A program made the translations under genes and the position numbers. From assembly GCA_013153765.1 (NCBI GenBank), contig JAADDT010000019.1, forward strand, positions 1 to 7,246: a stretch of DNA of 7,246 bases, in the 5' to 3' direction. The stretch comes from Aquificota bacterium (lineage in GTDB: Bacteria > Aquificota > Aquificia > Aquificales > Hydrogenothermaceae). Shown one piece after another: positions 1 to 7,246 of the stretch (the stretch's first letter is position 1; every line of letters starts with the position of its first letter). The notes under the pieces were generated by a model, which was not told where the DNA came from, searched no databases, and was given only the letters and a program-made list of their open reading frames with translations.

Positions 1-33
1 ATAGAAGAATTCAAAAAGAAAGTGGCCTTTTAG
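1..33 (+). CDS. atpA: ATP synthase F1 alpha subunit, C-terminal end (partial)
   Basis: Only the last ten codons and the TAG stop are present, and they read IEEFKKKVAF. A short charged helix ending just before atpG is what the C-terminus of the alpha subunit looks like in the usual atpA-atpG-atpD order. The identification therefore rests mainly on position: 14 nt separate this stop from the gamma-subunit start. The ten residues alone would not identify the gene. The rest of the gene lies upstream of the window. Confidence 0.72.
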   Translation: MEEFKKKVAF

Positions 34-47
34 TGAGGTAGGAAATA

Positions 48-923
48 ATGGCAAAGCTGTCTCCAAGGGATATAAAAAGGAAGATACAGGGGATTAAAAA
101 CACCCAGCGTATAACAAAGGCTATGAAGGCGGTTTCCGCCGCCAAACTTAACAAGGCACGGGCTATGCTACACGCTACCCGTCCTTACTCCGAAAGGCTT
201 TACGACCTGATAAACGACCTTGCGGCTTTCGTTGACAGGGACATACATCCACTTCTTAAAATCAGGGAAGAAAAAAAGATAGACTACGTGGTAATCACGG
301 CTGACAGGGGACTTGCAGGTGCTTTCAACTCTTACGTTATAAAGAGGACGCTGGCTGACATTAACCAGTTTCAGGAGCAGGGAAAGGAAGTAAACCTGAT
401 ACTGATAGGAAGGAAGGCGGTGCAGTTTTTCTCAAACAAAGGCTACAACGTGATACAGGAGTACGAAGACGTTTACCGCGAAAACCTTAACCTTACCTTC
501 ACGTCGCAGGTAGGGGGCATACTGGCAGAGAGGTACGAAACGGAAAAGACGGACGCGGTATACCTGATAAATAACGAGCTTATTACAACAGCGAGCTACG
601 AAACCAAGGTAAGGAAGCTGTTCCCGATAGAGCCTGAGCTTGATTTTACCAAACTGTCCGAGCTGTCCAGATACAATATAGAGCCTTCACCTGAAGATGT
701 GCTTGAGGAACTGTTGAAAAGGTATATAAACTTCCAACTTTACAGGGCTTTAGTGGAATCTTCCACCGCCGAGCACGCGGCAAGGATGATTGCCATGGAC
801 AACGCAACAAGGAACGCAGGGGAAGCGATTAAGAAATGGACAATCGTGTTTAACAAGGCAAGACAGGAAGCTATTACCACAGAGCTTATTGATATTGTTA
901 ACGCCGCAAATGCTATTAAATAA
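48..923 (+). CDS. atpG: ATP synthase F1 gamma subunit
   Basis: Gamma is the central rotor shaft of F1. It turns inside the alpha3beta3 ring and couples proton flow through the membrane Fo ring to ATP synthesis on the cytoplasmic face. The 291-residue length is normal for the family. The N-terminal helix of the coiled coil is plain at about residues 8-38 (IKNTQRITKAMKAVSAAKL). The central domain has TADRGLAGAFNSYVIK at 84-99. The C-terminal helix runs from about 225 to 291 and includes FNKARQEAITTELIDIV, the family signature region. The ATG is preceded by GAGGT/AGGA at 35-43. The gene lies between atpA (14 nt gap) and atpD (25 nt gap), so the three are very likely co-transcribed. Nothing is truncated or frameshifted. 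Confidence 0.97.
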   Translation: MAKLSPRDIKRKIQGIKNTQRITKAMKAVSAAKLNKARAMLHATRPYSERLYDLINDLAAFVDRDIHPLLKIREEKKIDYVVITADRGLAGAFNSYVIKRTLADINQFQEQGKEVNLILIGRKAVQFFSNKGYNVIQEYEDVYRENLNLTFTSQVGGILAERYETEKTDAVYLINNELITTASYETKVRKLFPIEPELDFTKLSELSRYNIEPSPEDVLEELLKRYINFQLYRALVESSTAEHAARMIAMDNATRNAGEAIKKWTIVFNKARQEAITTELIDIVNAANAIK

Positions 924-945
924 AAAGAAAAATAGGAGGATATAA

Positions 946-2397
<1,452 letters not shown>

Positions 2398-2405
2398 TAT
2401 AAACC

Positions 2406-2431
2406 AGGGTCTCCCTCAGGGGGACCTTTTT
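2406..2431 (+). terminator. Intrinsic terminator of the atp operon, overlapping the 3' end of tsaD
   Basis: The arms GGTCTCCC (2408-2415) and GGGGGACC (2419-2426) pair over 8 bp with one U-G pair and a 3-nt loop. TTTTT at 2427-2431 follows on the + strand. It lies 10 nt after the atpD stop and has the standard rho-independent form. The right arm and T tract are also the last sense codons of the convergent tsaD gene, and the loop TCA is the complement of its TGA stop. On the - strand no U tract follows the hairpin, so it looks one-directional. Confidence 0.82.
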
Positions 2432-3441
2432 ATCATCTCAACGAACCTATCCATTCTCAAACGGGCTTTCGGCTCAAAATCAAGCCCTATAGTCCTTCCG
2501 GTTTCCGTAAGCCTTCTGTAAGCGGTGTAAGAAACCATAGCCCCGTTATCCGTACACAGGTACAGGGGAGGAAAGTGGGGCGTAAAACCTTCCCCTTTCC
2601 CAGCCTCAAAAAACCTTTCCCTTAAACGGCTGTTTGCGGACACCCCACCTGCCACCACAACGTTTTTAACGCCGAACTCCCTTACCGCATCAACGGTTTT
2701 TCCCACAAGCACGTCAACAACCGCCTCCTGAAAGGAACGGGCAACGTCTTCCTTCCGATAACTGCCCTTTTCCAGCTCTCTCATCACAGCACTTTTCAAA
2801 CCGGAAAAGGAAAAGTTAAACCGGTTTTTACCTTTATCACCTAAAAGCGGTCTTGGAAGCTTCAACACCTCCCTTCCTTCCTTGGCAAGCCTGTCAATAA
2901 CCGGTCCCCCCGGATATCCCAGACCGAGCATCCTTGCCACCTTGTCGTAAGCTTCCCCAACAGCGTCGTCAAGCGTTCCCCCAAGATACCTGTACCGTTC
3001 AAAACCTTCTATCAGATAAAGCTCCGTATGTCCTCCGGATACAACAAGGGCTACAAAGGGAAAAGGAACCTCTTTTTCTATAAAAACGGCAAATATGTGT
3101 GCCTCTATGTGGTGAACCGGAATAAGCGGTTTTTTTGTAATAAGGGACAGTGTTTTTGCCGCTGAAGTCCCTATAACAAGGGATACTATCAGTCCCGGGG
3201 CAACGGTAATACCTATACCGTCTATCTGGGACAAATCCTTACCTGCATCTTTCAGTGCTTTATCAAGGACAGGTATTATGTTTCTGGTATGCTCCCTTGC
3301 CGCCAAATCGGGATAAACGCCTCCCCAGTTTGCGTGCAGGTCTACCTGTGATGAGACCACGTTTGACAGGATACCTTCACCGCCGGAATAAAGTGAGACC
3401 CCCGTATCATCACAGGAGGTCTCTATTCCAAGTGTTATCAT
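2416..3441 (-). CDS. tsaD: tRNA N6-adenosine threonylcarbamoyltransferase TsaD
   Basis: TsaD (formerly Gcp/YgjD, Kae1 family) transfers the threonylcarbamoyl group from threonylcarbamoyl-AMP to A37 of ANN-decoding tRNAs to make t6A. In bacteria it acts with TsaB, TsaC and TsaE, none of which are in this window. The length of 341 residues is typical. Visible motifs are GIETSCDDT (5-13) at the start, HIEAH at 111-115 with the metal-binding His111 and His115, and SGGHTE at 135-140. Further on are AGGVSANSRLR (264-274) and CTDNGAM (296-302), whose Asp298 fits the third metal ligand. The ATG overlaps the protease stop in an ATGA junction, and only a poor purine stretch precedes it, so translation is probably coupled. 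It converges on atpD, and its last codons form half of the atp terminator. Confidence 0.98.
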   Translation of the reverse strand: MITLGIETSCDDTGVSLYSGGEGILSNVVSSQVDLHANWGGVYPDLAAREHTRNIIPVLDKALKDAGKDLSQIDGIGITVAPGLIVSLVIGTSAAKTLSLITKKPLIPVHHIEAHIFAVFIEKEVPFPFVALVVSGGHTELYLIEGFERYRYLGGTLDDAVGEAYDKVARMLGLGYPGGPVIDRLAKEGREVLKLPRPLLGDKGKNRFNFSFSGLKSAVMRELEKGSYRKEDVARSFQEAVVDVLVGKTVDAVREFGVKNVVVAGGVSANSRLRERFFEAGKGEGFTPHFPPLYLCTDNGAMVSYTAYRRLTETGRTIGLDFEPKARLRMDRFVEMIKRSP

Positions 3442-4667
3442 TTTTCTGACTTTCTTGCAAAGTTAAGTATCTTAACAGCGTTTATAGCCGCATCAAGCTG
3501 TGGGTCTTCAACCTTTACCTTTTTACCGTGTATCTTCGCTTCCCTTTCAGCCTTTAGCCTTTCCATCTCCTCTTCCTGCGTCATATGTACCACAATGTCA
3601 GGTGTTATGCCCTTGTCCATAATCAGTTTTCCGCTTGGTGTGTAGTAGTGGGCTGTGGTGATCTTTATACCCGAGCCGTCCGGCAGAGGGATTAACGTCT
3701 GGACGGAAGCCTTACCGAAGGTTTTGTCCCCAACAGCCAGAGCCCTTTTGTTGTCCCTTAAAGCACCTGTAAGGATTTCAGAAGCACTTGCAGAGCCTTT
3801 GTTAACTATCACCACAATAGGAACGTCCAGCGGTATGACAGGTCTCATCTGGGAGAAAAACTCCTCGTTTGAGCGGGGAGTCCTTCCCTTTGTGTAAACA
3901 ATAAGGTCTCCCTTTTTAAGGAGCATGTCCGCTATCCTTACAGCCGTTGAAAGCAGTCCCCCCGGATTATTCCTAAGGTCTATTATTATCCCGTCCTTAT
4001 CCTTAAACTTCTCAAGGGCTTTCCTGAAATCTGCCGCCGAGTTTTCCTGAAACTGTGTAAGCCGTATGTACCCTATCTTTCCGTTTTCAAGTTCCTTCGT
4101 TTTTACGCTTCTTATCTTTATTATTGCCCTTGTTATGGTTACCTTAAACGGCTTTTCAACACCTTTTCTCCATATTGTAAGCGTCACCTTAGTTCCCGGC
4201 TTGCCCCTCATCAGCTTTACCGCCTGCATAAGGCTCATCTTATCTGTAGGCTTGCCGTCTATCTCCATAATTATGTCCCCCGGCTTCAGTCCCGCTTTCC
4301 ACGCAGGTGTGTCCTCTATGGGGGCAACTATTATGAGCTTGTGGTTTTCCATAGTTATTTCTATTCCAAGTCCGCCGAACTCCCCGTGTGTTTCCGTTGT
4401 GAACTCCTTGTATTCCTCAGGTGGGAAAAACGCCGAATAGGGATCAAGGGAGTTCATCATTCCCCGTAAAGAGCCGTAAATCAGCTTTTTAGATTCTACA
4501 GGCTCTACATAAATCTCCTTTACCAGCTTGAAAACATCTGTGTATATACCTAAAAGCTCAAGGTCTTCCTTCAGCTGGTCGTTTTTGGTTTTGGCATTTA
4601 TGCCGAACATTAAACCGGCTACAAAAATAAAAAGAATTCCCAAAACAAGATAAACTCTGCTTTTCAT
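3438..4667 (-). CDS. ctpA: S41-family carboxyl-terminal processing protease, membrane-anchored
   Basis: This is a PDZ-containing serine protease of the CtpA/CtpB/Prc type. The family cleaves near the C-termini of envelope proteins; the substrate here cannot be read from sequence. Residues 5-24 form one hydrophobic segment after K2 and R4, with no clear signal-peptidase site or lipobox. A signal anchor with the rest outside the cytoplasmic membrane is likely. A conserved N-terminal stretch includes SLDPYSAFF (73-81). The PDZ domain spans about 96-178 (GGLGIEI near 98-104, AGLKPGD at 125-131). The protease core has the Ser-Lys dyad: GSASASE (291-297) gives Ser294 and GDKTFGKASVQ (313-323) gives Lys319 and Gln323, the spacing known for CtpB. 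Its 409 residues are normal. AGGAG lies 7 nt before the ATG. It is first in a unit with tsaD. The symbol is a family label; ctpB would fit as well. Confidence 0.95.
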   Translation of the reverse strand: MKSRVYLVLGILFIFVAGLMFGINAKTKNDQLKEDLELLGIYTDVFKLVKEIYVEPVESKKLIYGSLRGMMNSLDPYSAFFPPEEYKEFTTETHGEFGGLGIEITMENHKLIIVAPIEDTPAWKAGLKPGDIIMEIDGKPTDKMSLMQAVKLMRGKPGTKVTLTIWRKGVEKPFKVTITRAIIKIRSVKTKELENGKIGYIRLTQFQENSAADFRKALEKFKDKDGIIIDLRNNPGGLLSTAVRIADMLLKKGDLIVYTKGRTPRSNEEFFSQMRPVIPLDVPIVVIVNKGSASASEILTGALRDNKRALAVGDKTFGKASVQTLIPLPDGSGIKITTAHYYTPSGKLIMDKGITPDIVVHMTQEEEMERLKAEREAKIHGKKVKVEDPQLDAAINAVKILNFARKSEK

Positions 4668-4700
4668 TCCTTAACTCCTGAATTTTTCTTTTTACCTTCC

Positions 4701-4729
4701 ATTATCTCAAAGAAGAGGGCTGATTTCAA
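4701..4729 (-). promoter_or_regulatory. Predicted promoter of the protease-tsaD unit
   Basis: Read on the - strand, TTGAAA (4729-4724) is followed after exactly 17 nt by GATAAT (4706-4701). Each hexamer differs from the housekeeping sigma consensus at one position. Transcription would start near 4694, giving a leader of about 27 nt that contains the AGGAG Shine-Dalgarno of the protease gene. No other good pair is visible upstream of this gene. It is a prediction from sequence only. Confidence 0.62.
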
Positions 4730-4742
4730 AAAGAAGAAAAAG

Positions 4743-4780
4743 ACCAATTTAGGATAAAATATAACCAATTTAAAATAAAT
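4743..4780. repeat. Direct repeat pair ACCAATTTA, 21-bp period, in the aroC upstream region
   Basis: ACCAATTTA occurs at 4743-4751 and again at 4764-4772. The similarity continues beyond the core, so that 4743-4758 and 4764-4779 agree at 14 of 16 positions. The start-to-start distance of 21 bp is about two helical turns, which puts both copies on the same DNA face. The second copy ends 25 bp before the aroC start. This could be a tandem regulator site or only A+T-rich promoter sequence; no known operator is recognised. Confidence 0.5.
4750..4776 (+). promoter_or_regulatory. Candidate aroC promoter region (-10-like sequences only)
   Basis: Several -10-like hexamers lie just before aroC on the + strand: TAAAAT at 4755-4760, TATAAC at 4760-4765 and TAAAAT at 4771-4776. 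Each matches TATAAT at five of six positions. None has a convincing -35 at 16-18 nt, so the exact promoter cannot be chosen. Because aroC is divergent from the protease gene it must have its own promoter somewhere in this 130-bp gap. The direct repeats occupy the same bases. Confidence 0.35.
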
Positions 4781-4797
4781 CAACAAAGGAAAGGGAA

Positions 4798-5973
4798 ATG
4801 GGAATACTCAGGTTTTTAAACGCAGGGGAAAGCCACGGACCGGCACTTACAGCCATAATAGAAGGTGTACCTGCAAACCTGCAAATATCCACCGACTACA
4901 TAAACAGGGAGCTTGCAAGGAGACAGCAGGGATACGGACGGGGAGGGAGAATGAAAATAGAGAAGGACAGGGCAGAAATACTGTCCGGCGTAAGGTTCGG
5001 CAGGACTTTAGGCTCACCTATAACCATAATGGTAAGGAATAGGGACTGGGAAAACTGGACTGACGTTATGGCTGTTGAAGGTGAGCCGACGGAAAAAAGG
5101 GAGATAACCAACCCCCGTCCGGGACACGCAGACCTTTCTGGCGGGATAAAATACGGCTTTACCGACCTGAGGAACGTCCTTGAAAGGGCAAGTGCAAGGG
5201 AAACGACCACAAGAGTAGCTGTGGGGGCGGTCTGTAAAAAGATGCTTGAAGATGTTGGAATAAAAGTAGGTAGTTATGTGGTGTCCATAGGAGAGCTTTC
5301 CGTAAGGGAGCTCCTTGAGGGTATGCCACTGGAAGAAAGGTTTGAAAGGGCTGAACGGTCTGTGGTAAGGACCCCTTTTCCTGAAGAGGACGAAAAGTTC
5401 AAAAAACTTATAGACCTTGCAAGGGAAGAAGGGGAAAGTCTGGGAGGTGTTTTTGAAGTTTTTGCCACAGGCGTGCCTGTAGGTCTCGGCTCTTACGTCC
5501 ACTGGGACAGGAGGCTTGACGGCAGGATAAGTCAGGCTGTTATGAGCATACAGGCTATAAAAGGCGTGGAAATAGGTGAAGGCTTCGGACTTGCGAAAAA
5601 GTTCGGTTCACAGGCACACGACGAAATATTCTGGGAAGAAGGGAAAGGCTTTTACAGGAAAACAAACAGGGCAGGCGGTATAGAAGGGGGAATGACAAAC
5701 GGTGAGCCGATAATAGTAAGGGCGGCTATGAAGCCGATACCAACGCTAATGAAAAAGAAAGCCCTCCACTCGGTTAACATAAAAACAAAACAGCCCTTTG
5801 ACGCGGCAAAAGAAAGGTCTGATGTTGTGGCTGTACCTGCGGCGGCGGTTGTAGGTGAGGCTATGGTTTCCTTCGTGCTGGCACAGGCATTACTTGAAAA
5901 GTTCGGCAACGACAACTGGGAAGAGATAAAAAAGCGTGTTGAGGAATACCGCCGTTATACTAAAAGCTTTTAA
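4798..5973 (+). CDS. aroC: Chorismate synthase
   Basis: AroC catalyses the last shikimate step, the FMNH2-dependent anti-1,4-elimination of phosphate from 5-enolpyruvylshikimate-3-phosphate to give chorismate in the cytoplasm. The family landmarks are all visible. GESHGPAL at 10-17 holds His13 and RPGHAD at 107-112 holds His110, the two catalytic histidines. RASARETTTRVAVGA lies at 130-144, NRAGGIEGGMTNGEPI at 290-305 and RSDVVAVPAAAVVGEA at 340-355. The length of 391 residues is in the normal range. AAAGGA (4785-4790), 7 nt before the ATG, is a fair Shine-Dalgarno. No other aromatic pathway gene is adjacent. No intrinsic terminator is visible after the TAA, so some transcription may continue into the str operon. 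Confidence 0.98.
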   Translation: MGILRFLNAGESHGPALTAIIEGVPANLQISTDYINRELARRQQGYGRGGRMKIEKDRAEILSGVRFGRTLGSPITIMVRNRDWENWTDVMAVEGEPTEKREITNPRPGHADLSGGIKYGFTDLRNVLERASARETTTRVAVGAVCKKMLEDVGIKVGSYVVSIGELSVRELLEGMPLEERFERAERSVVRTPFPEEDEKFKKLIDLAREEGESLGGVFEVFATGVPVGLGSYVHWDRRLDGRISQAVMSIQAIKGVEIGEGFGLAKKFGSQAHDEIFWEEGKGFYRKTNRAGGIEGGMTNGEPIIVRAAMKPIPTLMKKKALHSVNIKTKQPFDAAKERSDVVAVPAAAVVGEAMVSFVLAQALLEKFGNDNWEEIKKRVEEYRRYTKSF

Positions 5974-5987
5974 CGGCCCTTTCTTTA

Positions 5988-5996
5988 TGCTATAAT
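5988..5996 (+). promoter_or_regulatory. Extended -10 element, possible upstream promoter of rpsL
   Basis: TGCTATAAT is a perfect -10 hexamer (5991-5996) with the TGn extension, 14 nt after the aroC stop codon. The sequence 17 nt upstream (TTTTAA, 5968-5973) is a weak -35, which extended -10 promoters can tolerate. A transcript would begin near 6003 and carry about 90 nt of leader before rpsL. It would act in tandem with the better promoter at 6028-6056. Confidence 0.45.
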
Positions 5997-6027
5997 TCTT
6001 AGTTCTTTAAGGACTTATCAATAAGGT

Positions 6028-6056
6028 TTGACTAAAAGCCCGTATTTTATTATAAT
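6028..6056 (+). promoter_or_regulatory. Main predicted promoter of the rpsL-rpsG-fusA operon
   Basis: TTGACT (6028-6033) and TATAAT (6051-6056) are separated by exactly 17 nt, and only the last base of the -35 departs from the sigma-70 consensus. Transcription should start around 6063, leaving a leader of about 30 nt that holds little beyond the rpsL Shine-Dalgarno. This is the strongest promoter match in the window, as expected for ribosomal protein genes. Confidence 0.75.
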
Positions 6057-6077
6057 TTTAGCTTGTCTTTATATTTG

Positions 6078-6086
6078 AAAGGAGGT
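6078..6086 (+). promoter_or_regulatory. rpsL: Strong ribosome binding site deciding the rpsL start
   Basis: AAAGGAGGT is a nearly full anti-Shine-Dalgarno match. Its AGGAGG core (6080-6085) ends 7 nt before GTG 6093. This selects the GTG that begins MPTINQL, the conserved S12 N-terminus. The TTG at 6063 would place this site inside the coding region. Confidence 0.85.
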
Positions 6087-6092
6087 ATTAGT

Positions 6093-6467
6093 GTGCCGAC
6101 GATAAACCAGTTAGTAAGGAAAGGAAGGAAAAAGGTTAAGAAAAAATCCAAAGCACCTGCACTTGAGGGAAACCCTCAGAAAAGGGGCGTGTGCGTTAGG
6201 GTTTACACCACAACCCCTAAAAAGCCAAACTCTGCCCTGAGGAAGGTGGCAAGGGTAAGGCTTTCTAACGGGTACGAGGTGACCTGCTACATTCCGGGAA
6301 TAGGACACAACCTTCAGGAACACTCCATCGTTCTGGTAAGGGGCGGTAGGGTTAAGGACCTGCCCGGTGTAAGGTACAAGATTATCAGGGGAGCGTTAGA
6401 CGCCGCCGGTGTTAAAGACAGAAGACAGTCCCGTTCAAAATACGGAACAAAAAGACCTAAACAATAA
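6093..6467 (+). CDS. rpsL: 30S ribosomal protein S12
   Basis: S12 sits at the decoding centre of the 30S subunit and helps set translational accuracy. From the GTG start the product has 124 residues, the usual length, and begins MPTINQL. The signature [18 protein letters not shown] spans 40-57 and [12 protein letters not shown] spans 85-96. Lys43 and Lys88, at the positions where streptomycin-resistance changes are known in other bacteria, are both lysine. Asp89 in KDLPG fits the residue that RimO methylthiolates in some bacteria; whether that happens here is unknown. An in-frame TTG at 6063 is not used: it coincides with the predicted transcription start and would add ten non-conserved residues. 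The gene is first in the str operon, with 15 nt to rpsG. Confidence 0.97.
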   Translation: MPTINQLVRKGRKKVKKKSKAPALEGNPQKRGVCVRVYTTTPKKPNSALRKVARVRLSNGYEVTCYIPGIGHNLQEHSIVLVRGGRVKDLPGVRYKIIRGALDAAGVKDRRQSRSKYGTKRPKQ

Positions 6468-6962
<495 letters not shown>

Positions 6963-6976
6963 GCCTGTTTTTATAT

Positions 6977-7008
6977 AAATTCTTAAACTGCAACAATCAA
7001 AAGAATTT
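6977..7008 (+). promoter_or_regulatory. Inverted repeat in the rpsG-fusA gap
   Basis: AAATTCTT (6977-6984) is a perfect inverted match to AAGAATTT (7001-7008), with 16 nt between the arms. The 3' arm abuts the fusA Shine-Dalgarno GGAGG (7009-7013). It is not a terminator, because the stem is A+T-rich and no T tract follows. It could be a leader structure or chance in A+T-rich sequence; an all-A/U stem with one G-C pair per arm would be weak in a thermophile. Confidence 0.35.
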
Positions 7009-7023
7009 GGAGGAAAAAAGATA

Positions 7024-7246
7024 ATGGCAAGGCAAGTGCCGATTGAAAAATTAAGGAACATAGGTATCGTTGCCCATATTGATGCGGGAAAGACCACGAC
7101 CACAGAAAGGATACTGTTCTACACAGGTAAAACTTACAAGATAGGTGAGGTACACGAAGGTGCCGCCACTATGGACTGGATGGAGCAGGAAAAAGAAAGG
7201 GGAATTACAATAACATCGGCTACAACAGCCGCATACTGGAAAGGAT
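7024..7246 (+). CDS. fusA: Elongation factor G, N-terminal part (cut by window end)
   Basis: EF-G is the translational GTPase that drives ribosomal translocation. The 74 residues present belong to its G domain. The start [16 protein letters not shown] is followed by AHIDAGKT (17-24), the G1/P-loop, then [13 protein letters not shown] (51-63), which contains switch I and the G2 Thr62. The frame is open to the edge of the window, so roughly nine tenths of a normal gene of about 690-700 codons lies beyond. GGAGG (7009-7013) is 10 nt before the ATG, slightly longer than for the other genes here. The order rpsL-rpsG-fusA is the bacterial str operon, and tuf would be expected next. Confidence 0.98.
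   Translation, partial: MARQVPIEKLRNIGIVAHIDAGKTTTTERILFYTGKTYKIGEVHEGAATMDWMEQEKERGITITSATTAAYWKG

Noticed and set aside
4066..4440. A hydrophobic open frame of 124 codons on the + strand opposite the protease gene.
   Set aside because: The hydrophobic product is what the antisense of a Lys/Glu/Ile-rich gene yields, and the PDZ region on the other strand is clearly the real coding sequence.
5014..5502. An open frame of 162 codons on the - strand inside aroC.
   Set aside because: It is fully antisense to a highly conserved gene, has low-complexity, non-family-like composition, and shows no convincing ribosome site or promoter. It is a shadow of purine-rich coding sequence.
5974..6000. A terminator after aroC.
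   Set aside because: The sequence holds no GC-rich hairpin followed by a T tract. The short T runs belong to promoter-like sequence.
6063..6092. A longer S12 starting at TTG 6063 with ten extra residues.
   Set aside because: The family begins MPTINQL, which is exactly GTG 6093. A strong Shine-Dalgarno lies 7 nt before that GTG, and the predicted transcription start falls at about 6063.
6963..6985. A separate promoter for fusA (TATAAA at 6974-6979).
   Set aside because: There is no acceptable -35 at 16-18 nt upstream, where the sequence is the end of rpsG, and the gap is short enough for simple operon read-through.

Overview
The window is a compact bacterial housekeeping segment. It most likely comes from a thermophilic member of the Aquificota. 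The evidence is the fit of the F1-ATPase, S12, S7 and EF-G proteins to that group as I remember them, heavy use of AGG/AGA arginine codons and AUA isoleucine codons, purine-rich coding strands and very short intergenic gaps. This placement is by recognition, not by a search. No mobile element, CRISPR array, tRNA or rRNA is visible, and no stretch over about 130 bases lacks a gene.

Left block (1-2431, + strand): the end of an F1Fo ATP synthase operon, with the last codons of atpA (alpha), then atpG (gamma) and atpD (beta). It closes with an intrinsic terminator and has no atpC (epsilon) after atpD.

Middle block (2416-4667, - strand): a two-gene unit transcribed toward atpD. An S41 carboxyl-terminal processing protease with an N-terminal membrane anchor overlaps tsaD (tRNA t6A synthesis) by 4 nt in an ATGA junction. 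A good sigma-70-type promoter lies upstream of the protease gene. The terminator of atpD is built inside the last codons of tsaD.

A 130-bp divergent region (4668-4797) separates the protease gene from aroC (chorismate synthase, +). It carries a pair of 9-bp direct repeats spaced 21 bp apart.

Right block (5988-7246, + strand): the str operon rpsL-rpsG-fusA, with fusA cut by the window edge. It is preceded by two promoter-like sequences, one of them a near-consensus -35/-10 pair. That pair and a strong Shine-Dalgarno fix the rpsL start at GTG 6093.

The genes serve separate core functions: energy conversion, tRNA modification, envelope proteolysis, aromatic amino acid synthesis and translation. 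I see no sign of a novel defence, mobile or biosynthetic system. The points worth a second look are in gene arrangement and regulation.
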